Assembly: GCF_000696575.1 (NCBI RefSeq)
Contig: NZ_JMSQ01000001.1
Coordinates: forward strand, 291,417 to 355,416
DNA length: 64,000 bases
From: Siccibacter colletis
GTDB taxonomy: Bacteria > Pseudomonadota > Gammaproteobacteria > Enterobacterales > Enterobacteriaceae
Reading direction: 5' to 3'
Positions 15,417 through 26,600 of this stretch are shown here, one piece after another (the first letter of the stretch is position 1; every line of letters begins with the position of its first letter). The position numbers and the translations under genes are program-made. The notes under the pieces are model-generated. The model had not been told where the DNA came from, made no database searches, and was given only the letters and a program-made list of their open reading frames with translations.

Positions 15417-18071
15417 CTACTGATCAAACTTGGCTGGGTAAGGATCTTCTTTATCTTTATCCTTACAAGGATGCCGTAGCCATTTTTGCCAACCTTGAGG
15501 ATCCTCCTGAATATCAATTTCGCTGTCAAAATCCTCCAGCTCGCAACTATCTAACTTCTCTTCAACACTGTGTTTATGGCGTATAAATGATGCCAACTGA
15601 TCCTGGTCGAAGGTACCTGCAAGGTAGGGATAATTGATAATCATCTCAGCCGCCCCCTGGACTTGAAGCATTGTATTGATTCGACCAAAGAGGCGATCAA
15701 CCCGTCCATTCCTCTGCTCGTTATCACCAGGAGTCCAGGCGATGCCATAATGATGAACTTGATTGCATTGAAGATGAAGATTCACGCCTTCCTGCAACAC
15801 AGAGGTTGCTACCAGCACATTAGGGAAGAAAGGTGAATTAAATCCACGAATTAAACGTTCGCGATTTTTTGACTGCCCGCTGGCATACCAACTTGGACTA
15901 CTCAAGCTAGTGAACTCGCGCCAAGTATATTGAGTATTATCTAGTTTCTGGCCAACAATTTTCACACATAGCGTTTCGAAAGTTTCAATGGCAGCCACAA
16001 AATAACGTAGCATCAGTGATCCATTCAATTTTGGGGTGACCCATTCTACAAAATGCTGATATCGCTGCTGGACCTCACCTGTTTGAGGTCGACGGTTGAA
16101 CTCTGTAAACCAGCAATAGAGCTCAATGATCACAGGGCTGGCAAACAGGTAACCCGTGCGAAGATAGTTGGCAAAGTTCTCAATAATTGCCATACCGTTA
16201 GGCTGGTCACGCCACTTAATCAATTGCTCTTTTGCTGGCCGCGGCAGCTCATGAAACATCAATCCCCAGGCTGTGGGCAAAGCAGTGATATATTTGATTT
16301 TCTGAGCTGTTGTCGACTGCTGCAGCCGGGCATCTCTCGCGGCATCACCATAGCTGTCACGTTGACGTTCACCAGACTCTTTGCGGTAATGATAATGATA
16401 GGTCCCGGTCGTACCATCCAATGCAGGCTCAAGAAATAATGAAAAGAGGCTTTCAGGGCGACGGAAACGCAAACTAACGTTGGCGCAGTCGGTACTGCGC
16501 AGGCCCGTTTTCTTCATAACAAATAGCTCGGCAATTTTACTTGAAAGCTTTAGCTCGTTATCCGTTTCAGGCTCATCTGTCTCCCCGTCCTCCAGCATAT
16601 GCTCATCAAAATCGGACTTTTCATTGGATTTTTCCGATAAAAGCTTAACAAAAATATCTCGGGACCAACCCGACTCTCGCCATTCTGCCAGCGCCTTTGC
16701 AGGTAGCTGCCAGACATTCATCAATCGCTCAGCCATTATTTCATCATAACGTGCGTTGATGCGCTGAGTAATTTCGCGTACAGATGGTATTCGACGAACA
16801 AAAACCAAATGCTTACTACAATGTAGCGGCTGAGACTGCTTGAACGGATCACTGGTAAAGCAGGCCTCTACCAGAGTGTCGTATTTGGGATGATCTGGAA
16901 AGCGGTTATAGATATCGTGAAACTGCCGGGTCAAGCTATTGAGCAGAGCAGAATCCGGCGCGTGGTTGAAGTCATTATGGATTTGCCCCTCTTCATCACT
17001 ACTATTATCCCGCTCACTTGCGGTACTGCCCGTTGATTCAAACCCTTCAAGATAGCCATATAGCATGCGCCTGCCGCCACCTGCCTTTTTCTCTTTGTCC
17101 AGTTGAACCACGAGTTGTTTCTGATATAGAGCAAAAAACAACTCAGCATCCATCTTATTAGTAAAACTGGAAATGCTAGCGCGCTCATGACGATATTCAT
17201 ATTTGCTGTGGCTGCTCTCTCTGCCCTGCATTTTGCGCAGTCGGCGGATGGCAAAATCATTCATCAGCGCACGGACATCATCCTCTGCATAACGTTTTGG
17301 CATGTCACTGAAGTAGCTAAATATGTCATAAACATTTCGCGATGCTGAGTGATTTGGAGTTGCCGTCAACAACAGTACATTGCTCCCCAGCCGGTCCTGC
17401 GCATCACCAAAGAAGGCCTGAGCGGCGGCGGCACGCTGTGATCCGCTTCGGTTACGAAAGTAATGAGCCTCATCGATTATAATTAAGTCAAACCCTCCTT
17501 TTCCAAGAGCTTGCTTAATCTGCTGACGATATAACACGCCATAAGACGCGGCAGCATTTAAAGCATCTTTTTTTTCATCTGGAGGGACCAGACCGCTTAG
17601 TGAATGGATAGTAGTAAGGTAAAAATGGTGAGATTTTTTTTCCACAGCGGCCGCCAGCTCCGCCAGTCTGCCATAAATTTGTGGGGCATATTTTGTCTTA
17701 CCCTCTAAAGTGGTAAAGGCATTATGTTCAGCCCGATAGTGTATCTCTGTGAAAATGCTAAATTCTCTCTCCCAGTTATCACAGAGCGTCCTGTTAGGTG
17801 CCATAACCAGAATGCGTGCATCAGGTTTTGCCTGCCATAACAACAACATTACTCCCATCGCCTGATAAGTTTTCCCCATGCCGACTTCATCAGCAAGGAG
17901 TGCCAGTCGTTGTTTATTCAGCAAATTCCACAACCCAGCCACCCCCTCTGCCTGCTTCGCCGCCATGCTGGAAGCACCGGATTGATACTGCCAGTGCGTA
18001 TCAGTTGCATCGAAATTCATCACGGCTGAAACCTCAACCGGGGTAATGATCTGTTTTAACTTATTCGCCAT
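15417..18071 (-). CDS. SNF2-like SF2 helicase of the multi-helicase defence cluster
   Basis: 884 aa from the ATG at 18071, overlapping the PLD gene's end by 11 bp. The ATPase motifs are complete: Walker A ADEVGMGKT at about 60-68, DEAH at about 200-203 (LIIIDEAHYF), motif III LLLTATPNH near 233-241, and the second RecA lobe with VATSVLQEGVNLH and NEQRNGRVDRLFGR near the C-terminus. The pattern is SNF2/RapA-like, so duplex translocation or remodelling is likely rather than strand separation. It is the last gene of the cluster and the second SNF2-type enzyme in it. It could be the partner of the PLD nuclease upstream. Confidence 0.88.
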   Translation of the reverse strand: MANKLKQIITPVEVSAVMNFDATDTHWQYQSGASSMAAKQAEGVAGLWNLLNKQRLALLADEVGMGKTYQAMGVMLLLWQAKPDARILVMAPNRTLCDNWEREFSIFTEIHYRAEHNAFTTLEGKTKYAPQIYGRLAELAAAVEKKSHHFYLTTIHSLSGLVPPDEKKDALNAAASYGVLYRQQIKQALGKGGFDLIIIDEAHYFRNRSGSQRAAAAQAFFGDAQDRLGSNVLLLTATPNHSASRNVYDIFSYFSDMPKRYAEDDVRALMNDFAIRRLRKMQGRESSHSKYEYRHERASISSFTNKMDAELFFALYQKQLVVQLDKEKKAGGGRRMLYGYLEGFESTGSTASERDNSSDEEGQIHNDFNHAPDSALLNSLTRQFHDIYNRFPDHPKYDTLVEACFTSDPFKQSQPLHCSKHLVFVRRIPSVREITQRINARYDEIMAERLMNVWQLPAKALAEWRESGWSRDIFVKLLSEKSNEKSDFDEHMLEDGETDEPETDNELKLSSKIAELFVMKKTGLRSTDCANVSLRFRRPESLFSLFLEPALDGTTGTYHYHYRKESGERQRDSYGDAARDARLQQSTTAQKIKYITALPTAWGLMFHELPRPAKEQLIKWRDQPNGMAIIENFANYLRTGYLFASPVIIELYCWFTEFNRRPQTGEVQQRYQHFVEWVTPKLNGSLMLRYFVAAIETFETLCVKIVGQKLDNTQYTWREFTSLSSPSWYASGQSKNRERLIRGFNSPFFPNVLVATSVLQEGVNLHLQCNQVHHYGIAWTPGDNEQRNGRVDRLFGRINTMLQVQGAAEMIINYPYLAGTFDQDQLASFIRHKHSVEEKLDSCELEDFDSEIDIQEDPQGWQKWLRHPCKDKDKEDPYPAKFDQ

Positions 18072-19962
18072 AACTACAGTCTTCCATGATAGCAGCGAGA
18101 TAACGTAGGCTAGTGGCATCGCTAGTTAGGGGGGGAATTGCAACCTGTAGAGACTCCCACAAGTGCACAGCCACAGATATGGCTTCAGCCCCTTGTTTGT
18201 GACGTATGCTTTTAACACGCTTTCTTGCCAGAGCGGCCAGAGTGTTAACTTCTTGGGCCAGAAACCAGTTAAATACTAGCTGAGTCGGTTGATTTATACG
18301 CTCCCTGGCTATTTCAGCCAATTCCTGTAAGCAACCTGGTTCACTGAACAAACGACGATACAGCTGAGTGCCATCGTCCGCGTCTGCTAGCCAGTTGCGC
18401 CGTTGTTGGATAGCCTGAAAGAGGCGGAAATAGCTAGTGGCATCTAAATTCATGGCTTGCGCCATCCCCTCACTTTGCTCTTCATCCTGCGCGCCAGCAC
18501 AGCGCAGCATAAGGCGATCACTCAATGCGGGATCCACTGAATTCAGATAGCTGTTAAGTAAGTCATCTAGCGACTTAAAGCTCAACGCACGCCGGTGTTC
18601 AATACCGCTTTCAACGATCATGCCCTGCCAGTCGGTTATTCCAGTTCTACGAAGGGTATAAAAAGGGTTATCCAATACGGCATTGCTTTTTAATACCGTC
18701 AATTGCCGGGGCGATTTCAGACCTATACCGGTAGCTTTCCATACCAATTCATTTGCCCCGTTGATACCGGGCAATATCAGTTGATAACCTGACGCAGGCT
18801 TACCACCGAACCATTGCCCGGAAATCTGATACTCACATCGAGTCCAGTCAAAAATAACGCTCAGATCGAAAGGTTGAAGTTCATCAGGCTCCAGCGCCTC
18901 TTCCTCCAACAATGCTTCACTGGCGAAATTCTCTTCATTAACATCATCCCATTCTTTGCCGCAAATCGTGATGTTACGAGAGACCGGATGCACAATTCCC
19001 GCTTCTACATTCCAGTTTGCCTCAGGTAAGCTGCTGCAACCCGGGTTGGTGAAATTCCAGGACCCCACGGCAAGTTGCGTACCGGTATTGCTTTTCGCCA
19101 GCCAGAGCTTGGCGTGGGTCATCAATGCCCTATCGTCCTTGGGCACTGGAGAGCGATACACGGTAAGCTTTTTATTTGTAATCATTGCCTGAATACTGTC
19201 ACTCCATCGAGTGCGGATATAACGTCCCTCAACCAAATCCGGAACCAGTTCTACGAGCACTTCATGCCCAATATTGTCGATAAACCCTGCTAAATCCTCA
19301 GCAAGATAAGGCGACCAAACACTGAGTGTATGAATCTCACCGCCGTTTTTTAATGCATCTAGCAGTGTGCAACCAGCCAGACTGTGAATAAATGACCAAT
19401 CAGGATCATCACCGAGAAACTTGCGACGGGTTGGGAAAAATTCTTCATCATTCAGACTGTTATCAATTGTGGTAAAAAATCGTTTTACCTGCTGGTATTG
19501 GGCATTACTTGCAACACAACGAAAATCCACAGTTTCTTGATTTCGCCCCCACCCACTAAGCGTAAGGTTGGCACTGCCCGCACCCACAATAATCTTTCTG
19601 TAGTGATCTTCGAGATAAAATACTTTTGGGTGAAACAGCCCGCGCTCTTTATCCAGATAAGACTCTTCGCTTTGAGCCAGCTTACGCACCGACACCGGAT
19701 ATACCGCAATGGAGGTACGTTTCGGCTTTTCTTTCGCAATCATGCGCGGATCGCAGTAGATGCGGAAATCAATACCACTCTCATTCAGCGCACGCTGCAG
19801 ACCTTCGTAATCCATACGACTAACGGGCGGGTCCATACCCAACACAGCAGGAAGTACCCACGTTTCAACAAAAGAGATATCCAGATTAAAGGTGGTGAGC
19901 CAGACACGTTTCAACATACCCATATCAGCAATTTGCTTTTTGAAGACATCTAACAGCTTCAT
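18061..19962 (-). CDS. Phospholipase D-fold nuclease-like protein (DrmC-like)
   Basis: 633 aa from the ATG at 19962 (MKLLDVFKKQIADMG), which gives an ATGA-type overlap with the gene upstream. Two HxK half-sites are visible: His111-x-Lys113 in FHPKVFYLED followed by GSANLTLSG, and His283-x-Lys285 in THAKLWLAKS followed by GSWNFTNPG. Both halves keep HxK and the downstream GS and N, but the classic Asp of the HKD motif is replaced. The fold is that of PLD nucleases such as DrmC of DISARM and several restriction-type enzymes. The C-terminal 250 residues are helical and unassigned. The gene is coupled to the SNF2 helicase downstream. Confidence 0.8.
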   Translation of the reverse strand: MKLLDVFKKQIADMGMLKRVWLTTFNLDISFVETWVLPAVLGMDPPVSRMDYEGLQRALNESGIDFRIYCDPRMIAKEKPKRTSIAVYPVSVRKLAQSEESYLDKERGLFHPKVFYLEDHYRKIIVGAGSANLTLSGWGRNQETVDFRCVASNAQYQQVKRFFTTIDNSLNDEEFFPTRRKFLGDDPDWSFIHSLAGCTLLDALKNGGEIHTLSVWSPYLAEDLAGFIDNIGHEVLVELVPDLVEGRYIRTRWSDSIQAMITNKKLTVYRSPVPKDDRALMTHAKLWLAKSNTGTQLAVGSWNFTNPGCSSLPEANWNVEAGIVHPVSRNITICGKEWDDVNEENFASEALLEEEALEPDELQPFDLSVIFDWTRCEYQISGQWFGGKPASGYQLILPGINGANELVWKATGIGLKSPRQLTVLKSNAVLDNPFYTLRRTGITDWQGMIVESGIEHRRALSFKSLDDLLNSYLNSVDPALSDRLMLRCAGAQDEEQSEGMAQAMNLDATSYFRLFQAIQQRRNWLADADDGTQLYRRLFSEPGCLQELAEIARERINQPTQLVFNWFLAQEVNTLAALARKRVKSIRHKQGAEAISVAVHLWESLQVAIPPLTSDATSLRYLAAIMEDCSYGE

Positions 19963-21341
19963 GCAGAATGCCCCCATAAACCGTTCAGCAAATGTCTGAA
20001 CTGTGGTAGATAATAACGGTTTACCCAGTCGCTATTCTGACGATCTTCGCGTAGCGAACATGGTGGTACCTGCAGCAAAATATCATCACCTTCAAGCAGG
20101 AGCCACGGGAACTGCCCCCTTGACTCCATTATCTTGTGATGATAATCCAGCAAGCCTCGAACCTGATCTTCCAGCGACGGCATACAGGCCAGTGCTAATA
20201 GTTGCTGAAAACGTCTGGCGGGCGTACCGGAAAGCGAGGAAAGGAGCACATCATTTTCCAGAAGCTGAGCCGCCTTTTGTGGCAGATCAAGTTCCGTAAG
20301 ACCGCGCGACTGCCAGAATTGACGAAATTCTGCCAAAGTCTGACTACTCTGTCGGCGTAAGCCTGAAAACATCAGGTCGATCAGGGATAAAAATGGCTCC
20401 GCCTGACTGATATGTTGTAACGCCCTGAGGTCACTTTCATTCATTTCAGGCATACTTTTCGCCTGATGCATGGCACGTTTGAAAACTTCAGCATCTGTAA
20501 GCTCTAACTCGTCCAAACGTTCCTGCTTGAGTACCCGATAAATAGCACCCGCTGCATATTTATCTAACCCCGTTCTTTGTAGCCAGAATATTCGCGAATA
20601 ATCCCCGACCATTTTCGGGTCGCGGAATGCCTTTACATACGCCTTTTTTAGGCCGACAGGAATATCTTCGAAAAATGGGTTGAGGTCGCGCTTATGTGAG
20701 GCCTGCATTTTCAATTGCATGTAAGTCAATGCCGCTGCATGTAATTTTTTCAGCTCTGGTACATTCCGAATAAATGCCTCTGCTGCCTGCCACACTGGCT
20801 TGCTTTCCGGCAGATCATAGCGATAATCAGTAGAGAAAAAATGCATTTTCATCATTGGCGATTTATAGCGCCCATTGGTACCAAGAGCGATCTGATTAGT
20901 CAGTAACTCACTACTTTTCTCATGACCAAAAAATATCTGAGGATTTTTATTTGCAGCGTTCCATTTAGATCTGGCTTTATTAATACCCTGCACACCAGTG
21001 AGAGTGACACCTCTTTTTTCAGCCGCCAGCATGGAGTAGATATAAATATTTTCCAAATGGATCAGACAGGCAACTCTAAACTCATGTAATTGCTTTTTGG
21101 GATACAGACCTTTCATCACGCCTGAAGTTTGCAGCTTTTCATCGACCAGTATCTGGCGCAATACGCTGTGATGCAGCAGATTCAGCGTATATTGCCGTAC
21201 ATCATTTGCGATAGAAGTAATACGGCTATGAAAGATGTCCTGCCCCCAGGACGACCAGATGACTAATTGCCCAAGCGGATCCACATTCAACTCACCCGTT
21301 AGCGAGTCATCGTATTCAGTCAGAAATTTCTCGATGTACAT
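19959..21341 (-). CDS. Unknown 460-aa component of the defence cluster
   Basis: 460 aa, predicted largely helical, with no Walker, nuclease or methyltransferase motif that I can see. The start is MYIEKFLTEYDDSLTGELNV; the N-terminal third has aromatic and polar patches (IYIYSMLAAEKRG) and the C-terminus is rich in Trp and Leu. It lies between the UvrD-like helicase and the PLD protein, separated from the former by a strong hairpin and coupled to the latter (4-bp overlap). I do not recognise the family. A structural or sensor subunit is a guess from position. Confidence 0.75.
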   Translation of the reverse strand: MYIEKFLTEYDDSLTGELNVDPLGQLVIWSSWGQDIFHSRITSIANDVRQYTLNLLHHSVLRQILVDEKLQTSGVMKGLYPKKQLHEFRVACLIHLENIYIYSMLAAEKRGVTLTGVQGINKARSKWNAANKNPQIFFGHEKSSELLTNQIALGTNGRYKSPMMKMHFFSTDYRYDLPESKPVWQAAEAFIRNVPELKKLHAAALTYMQLKMQASHKRDLNPFFEDIPVGLKKAYVKAFRDPKMVGDYSRIFWLQRTGLDKYAAGAIYRVLKQERLDELELTDAEVFKRAMHQAKSMPEMNESDLRALQHISQAEPFLSLIDLMFSGLRRQSSQTLAEFRQFWQSRGLTELDLPQKAAQLLENDVLLSSLSGTPARRFQQLLALACMPSLEDQVRGLLDYHHKIMESRGQFPWLLLEGDDILLQVPPCSLREDRQNSDWVNRYYLPQFRHLLNGLWGHSA

Positions 21342-21481
21342 TTCGTTGCGTCAGTCGCTTATGCCCACAGGGCTAACAACACGCAATCAGTGCACTGCGA
21401 AAGCCCTTCCATGTTCCACTTTCTTTCCTGGCACTTACCAAATCAGCAAATCAGTGGCCGATATTGATGAGTGCTAAAATG

Positions 21482-21515
21482 CAGATAACCAGAAGCTGTA
21501 GCTTCTGGTTATCTG
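21482..21515 (-). terminator. Perfect 16-bp inverted repeat between two defence operons
   Basis: CAGATAACCAGAAGCT, two-base loop, AGCTTCTGGTTATCTG. It starts 7 bp after the stop of the UvrD-like gene and is followed on the transcribed strand by TGCATTTTAG. It probably ends or attenuates the four-gene operon. About 140 bp follow before the next gene and could hold a separate promoter. Confidence 0.55.
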
Positions 21516-21521
21516 GCTGGA

Positions 21522-23645
21522 TTACTCGCTTTCAGGCTCCAGTAAAAAACTAGGTTTACCGTAAGACGAAACAAACAATCCTTTTACCGCGCGCGTTGCA
21601 GCCACATGGAGCAACGCTCGTTCATTAAATAATGCATCGCGCTGTTCTACAGGGTCATCAGATGCAATTGCTTTGACTTCCGGCACAACACCATCGTTGA
21701 TGCCCGCAAGAAACACATACTGGAACTCCAACCCCTTAATGCGGTGCATCGTTGCCATACGCACACCAGGGCGTTGATCACTATCACCACTATCCTGACC
21801 TAAATTATAGGTCTCGATTCCAGCATCATTCAGAGCAGAAGCATAACGCTCGTAAGCATGCTTCGTACGAGCGGTAATGCAGATATCCTGGGAACGGACA
21901 TCATTGGCTAACAACGCCTGAATTTGCTTGATAATCGTCGCAGCCTCTTCTTTAAAATCTGAAGCATGAGTGATCATGGGTTTTTCACCATGAAGCAATG
22001 ATAAATAATCGTTGCTGGCATCAGTTTCACCATCCAGGTTGTCAACCTTAACGCCGGTTAACAACCCGACAGCAAACTGTCGCGTCTCTTCTGTAGTCCG
22101 GTAGTTAATTTTCAGTTTTTTACTACGGCGCCCACGAACGTTAATCCCACACTGACCTAGAACGACTTTATTGCGGTAAATACGCTGATGTCCATCACCC
22201 ACGATAAAGAGATCGTTAGGAGACTCTGGAACCAGGCTACGAATAAGGGTAAAGGCCGGTGCGCCTATATCCTGAGCTTCATCGACTACGATACTGCTAT
22301 AAGGCAATTGCACCTGTTTTTCTTTAAACAGAATGATAGCCTCATGCATGGCATCTCCCATCTCTCGCAGTTTGGCTCGCGCCATTTGTGCCCGGAACTC
22401 TTCGAACACAGGCCAGATTTTCGCACGCTGAATACGGGATAACGCCGTGCCACGACCAATACGACTCACCTTCAGATATTCTTCACGGCTGTAAACCGCA
22501 TTCGGCTGAACAACACGTTGCCACTCTTCAGAATAAAAGTTATCCGGTAATCCCAATTCAGCAGGAACTTGCTGCAAGGCATAGTTCCAGCATTTACGTC
22601 GCCCTTCATCGCTGTCATAGACCACGCGGAAATCATATCCATGGCGTTTAAGCTGCTCGCTCATCCAGGCATCAATGTTAACAACTTCAATACGCGCCAT
22701 CTCCTCACGGCTACACAAACGCTGGAGGTTGGCGCGAATATCCGCCGCCAGGTTACGGGTGAAGGTTGTGAACAGAACTTTTTTACCGGGTTTATCGGCC
22801 AGGCGTTGGGATAACCAACGTGCACGATGCATCGCAACAACTGTTTTACCCGTGCCTGCACCACCTAACACTCGCACCGGACCATTTGCCGGAGACTCCA
22901 CCAGTTTTCGCTGGCTCGGGTGCAGGAATACACGCCATTTTTCCAGTGGCGCATTGAGCATTTGCAGTAGCTCCTGTTCATTTTCAACGACATGGAAACG
23001 ACGTTTACTTCTCTCAATTGCCTCAATAAAGTCGTTGGTATCAACAGGCTCATCACGGTGATCGTTAAACTCCTCCAGCACTTCCTGGTAATCCAGACCT
23101 TCTGCCAGCCAGTGTAGGGGCTCCCAGGCTTCTGCCGGCATCACGCTTTCCAGCTGATTCAGCCCTGTGGTATCCACAAGAGCCATCACCTGCTCAATAA
23201 ACACAGGAGGAACACCCAGCGCGAGGATCTGCTCTGCCGTATACGCAGCAAAGAGTTTGGGTTTATCGACAACAGTCGGCTCGGGGGTAGGTTTGATATA
23301 GCTGGTATCAATCACCTGAATCGCACCGGTTACCGGGTGAATCGCACATTCGTGTCGCCGCGCCCAGTCGTAGGCTTCGTCGTGCTTATCCACCCACATC
23401 AGCATATACAGAGCACCCTGCTCAGGTTTCAGGACGATCCCCCGGTAGGTTTGGTCTATACGCACGGAATGCACATTATTGCTGCGTGCATCGTGGATCT
23501 TTTCGTAGTTCAGCCCATTACTCGTCGGATCCTGGCGGAACTTAGAGATGAATTCCTGGACCTTTTTTTGCTGCGCTTTAGGAATCCGCGCAAAAGCCCC
23601 CAGAAAACCATCAGAAAGTGCCACCTTTGGCGTTGGAATCGTCAT
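21522..23645 (-). CDS. UvrD/Rep-type SF1 helicase with RelE-like N-terminal domain
   Basis: 707 aa. Residues about 1-110 resemble the RelE/ParE toxin fold (AFARIPKAQQKKVQEFISKF, then HSVRIDQTYRGIVL and LMWVDKHDEAYDWARRH). A linker follows, then an SF1 helicase: Walker A GGAGTGKT at 261-268, DEAQD near 460, VRMATMHRIKGLEFQYVFLA and HVAATRAVKGLFV near the C-terminus. Such RelE-UvrD fusions are known in scattered defence-like loci; whether the toxin-like part cuts RNA or only binds is unknown. The start overlaps the stop of the giant helicase by 4 bp, so the two are co-translated. Confidence 0.85.
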   Translation of the reverse strand: MTIPTPKVALSDGFLGAFARIPKAQQKKVQEFISKFRQDPTSNGLNYEKIHDARSNNVHSVRIDQTYRGIVLKPEQGALYMLMWVDKHDEAYDWARRHECAIHPVTGAIQVIDTSYIKPTPEPTVVDKPKLFAAYTAEQILALGVPPVFIEQVMALVDTTGLNQLESVMPAEAWEPLHWLAEGLDYQEVLEEFNDHRDEPVDTNDFIEAIERSKRRFHVVENEQELLQMLNAPLEKWRVFLHPSQRKLVESPANGPVRVLGGAGTGKTVVAMHRARWLSQRLADKPGKKVLFTTFTRNLAADIRANLQRLCSREEMARIEVVNIDAWMSEQLKRHGYDFRVVYDSDEGRRKCWNYALQQVPAELGLPDNFYSEEWQRVVQPNAVYSREEYLKVSRIGRGTALSRIQRAKIWPVFEEFRAQMARAKLREMGDAMHEAIILFKEKQVQLPYSSIVVDEAQDIGAPAFTLIRSLVPESPNDLFIVGDGHQRIYRNKVVLGQCGINVRGRRSKKLKINYRTTEETRQFAVGLLTGVKVDNLDGETDASNDYLSLLHGEKPMITHASDFKEEAATIIKQIQALLANDVRSQDICITARTKHAYERYASALNDAGIETYNLGQDSGDSDQRPGVRMATMHRIKGLEFQYVFLAGINDGVVPEVKAIASDDPVEQRDALFNERALLHVAATRAVKGLFVSSYGKPSFLLEPESE

Positions 23646-26600
23646 TTGTCACCTCCGGACAGATGCTGCAATGTATTTTCGTCAATTGGCCCGAATGCAA
23701 CGTGCCAACCTTTACTTGCGAATAAAGCAGTAAACTCCTGATTATCAATAATCAAGGCTTGCTTTTGTAATGGCCAGGCGAGATCGGCTTCTGCAATAAT
23801 TTCGCCATCGTCATGCTGCAATTCATATCCAACCGTCGGTGCCGGTAGTGATAACGACTGAAGCAAAGCGATTTCTTCTGCGCCCAATAAGCCAAACTCA
23901 AGTATTTCTGCCCAGCTCTCGTCAGGCTGAATATCCACTACAACCGAAGTCTGCATTTTTACCGTTTCAGCCTCCTGCGGTAAATGAACCGCTTTACGGC
24001 TGGTAAATGTCATATCTGGCAGGAACTGCAGTAAATTCACCATCCACCAGAAACCGTTAAATCCGGCTTCATAGCCATCATCCTGGGAATAACGATCGTC
24101 AAAGCAAATATGCAGCCTCAACCAATTTCGCATTTGTTCAATGCTTGTCGTTGATTTAATGGCTTGTTGCGGTACAACAGCTGCCAGCTCAATGAACTGT
24201 TGTGATGAACTACAGCTATCCAGTAAACCACCAAATACAAAAGGTTCATCAGGCAAAAGTGCATTCAACCGATAAGCGGGAGCGTTCTCCTGCATTTCAT
24301 AGGCGTACTTTTGTTTGGCTCCAGTATCCTGCGACTTTTTAGGATCCAGCCACACCCAGGCAAAGGCAGCGGCCATTTTCTGCCATAGCATAGTTTTATT
24401 ACCGGGATCAGAGAGATAATCGAGTAGCAGTGCAAAACTGTTTCTCTCCCGGAATGAACCTTCAAGCGTAGCAAAGTTTGTATCATGGAACAGGTTATAA
24501 AACTTAGGCTGTTTCATATCCGGATTATGGCCAAGCCCCATAACATTCTGTACATGTTTAATGCCTTGTTCTTGAAGGTCAGCCCAGGTCAGTGTCCATA
24601 CCCAAAAATTACCGCTGTCTTTAATCGCCTGCCGTTTTTGGACATCATCCGACACGCTATCTTTATGAAAAGCAAAACCATCCAGGAAAATTGCTACCGG
24701 TTTTATCTTTTCTGACTGCATCAGAGGGTAGAGCACATAATCTGGTCGGCTAAGGATGCCAACCCCTTCTTTAACCCCTAAATCAATCTGTGCTTTGAGA
24801 TGCCAGCTCATCGCCGGTTCTGTACGGGTATTAATAATCCAGCCTGCATTCTGATGGGCATAACTCCGGCTCACGAGAAGATTTTTGTTATCCTGCAGGC
24901 AGTGAATGAACCGTTTTTCCAGTTCACTCCCCATCATGGCATCAAGCGAAATGTTTTTGATGGAATCAATAACGCGTATAGAAGCACTGGCCTTCAGGAT
25001 TTTCGCCAGTAAGAGACGCGCCTGATCTCTTGATACATACTTCATACGCCCGCGGTCACGGTAAGCGTAAACACAGCGATAGCAGCCGTCTTTATGCGTA
25101 TCATGGTTGCAGCTGCATTCCACTAGCGCCTTGTAGGCCAGCTCAAGTAATTTCAGAAGGTTGTCAGGTGTACGCATCAATTCTTTGAGTGAGCCAGTCC
25201 CCCCTGGTACGGTGTCGTAAATCACCAGATACTGACGCCAGGATTCGCCCTCATTTTCCGGCTCGCGATACACCACGCCTTTCAGATGATCCACGTTACC
25301 TTTGAAGTAATGTTTAAGCCCAAGCTGAATGGCTGCACCCAGGGAGGCTTCCACCACGCGATCGTTGCTGTAGCTGGTCACTGGCAGCAGGATACGCAAT
25401 GCCTCAGATTCCAGTTGGCGATAAAGGTAGAGATAATCTTCAAACTTCGCTTTTTCGGGTTCAGCGCGATATTTACAGCTCAGGTCATGACGAGGTTCAT
25501 GATCGCGAGGGCGCTGCACCATGCCGCAGCCGAGGCAAACTTTAAACCCGGTGCGTTTCTTTGCCTCTCCTGCGATCATCAGTTCATTGGCATCATCCGC
25601 CATTTTGCCAAAGTTGATATCTCGCAGAGTCACTTTGCTCAAAAACTCAAAGCCAAACGGGATTTCTCCTTCATCAATGGCATAAGCGGCCGATACATCC
25701 TCTTTTTCGAAGCTGACCAGCAGCTGTCGCTGGAAGAATGCCGGTTCTCGGCTATCGCTCTCATCACTGATCTGGCTGTCCCGGGCGCTTGAGCGGGCAT
25801 AAACCTGGCGAAGCTTCAGTAACGTCGTTTTTTGTCCGGCATCAGCCCAACCTGGTGTGCCGCATTTAGGGCAGTATTTATGCTGATCGCCGGTCTGATC
25901 GATATTCTCGCTGTAGTTACAGTGGCTGCAAATACGCCAGTTTTCAGGCTCAGACAATTTAAGATCAATCTGTTCGATTTCAACTTTATGCCCGCCCGCA
26001 TAGAAGTTATTCAACGGGGCCAGTTCAGCCAGCGCCGTTGATGCCGGACGTTCGTATTCGTAGGTCGTGTTCTGATACTCACGCGTCTCCCCACCGTCTT
26101 TACGCCGCCACAGCACAGAACGCAGCGTAATACCGGCCTCCGGGAAGGCATAGTTGGGAAGTAATCCTTCATCGGTGAGGAAATTAAGCGTTTGCTTGTT
26201 ATTGATCTGGTTCACCAGGGCCATCAGCGCCTGACGTTCCGAAGTCAACTCGCGCATATCGCTGTCAAAGTTTTGATCGTGCGGATCGCTCTCCAGCTTG
26301 TCGATACTGCGCTTGAGTTTATCAATCCGGGAACGCAACGATTTGCGATCTTCCACCAGCAGTTTTAATGCTTGTTCGATACGTTGAACCAGAGAACGCT
26401 GCCCTGATGCCCCTTGCAAATATGACAGTAACTGTAGACGAGTGTCTTCCGTAAGATCCGGGAAGATGGACGAAAACTGCTGAGCAATATCCGCATGATG
26501 TTGTTCAACATAACGCAGGAAGTTATAAGGGAACCCAGACTTGTGTCCAAACTCCAGCTCGTCCAGCATCTGCTTCACGTTTTTGCTGATAGCAGATGCC

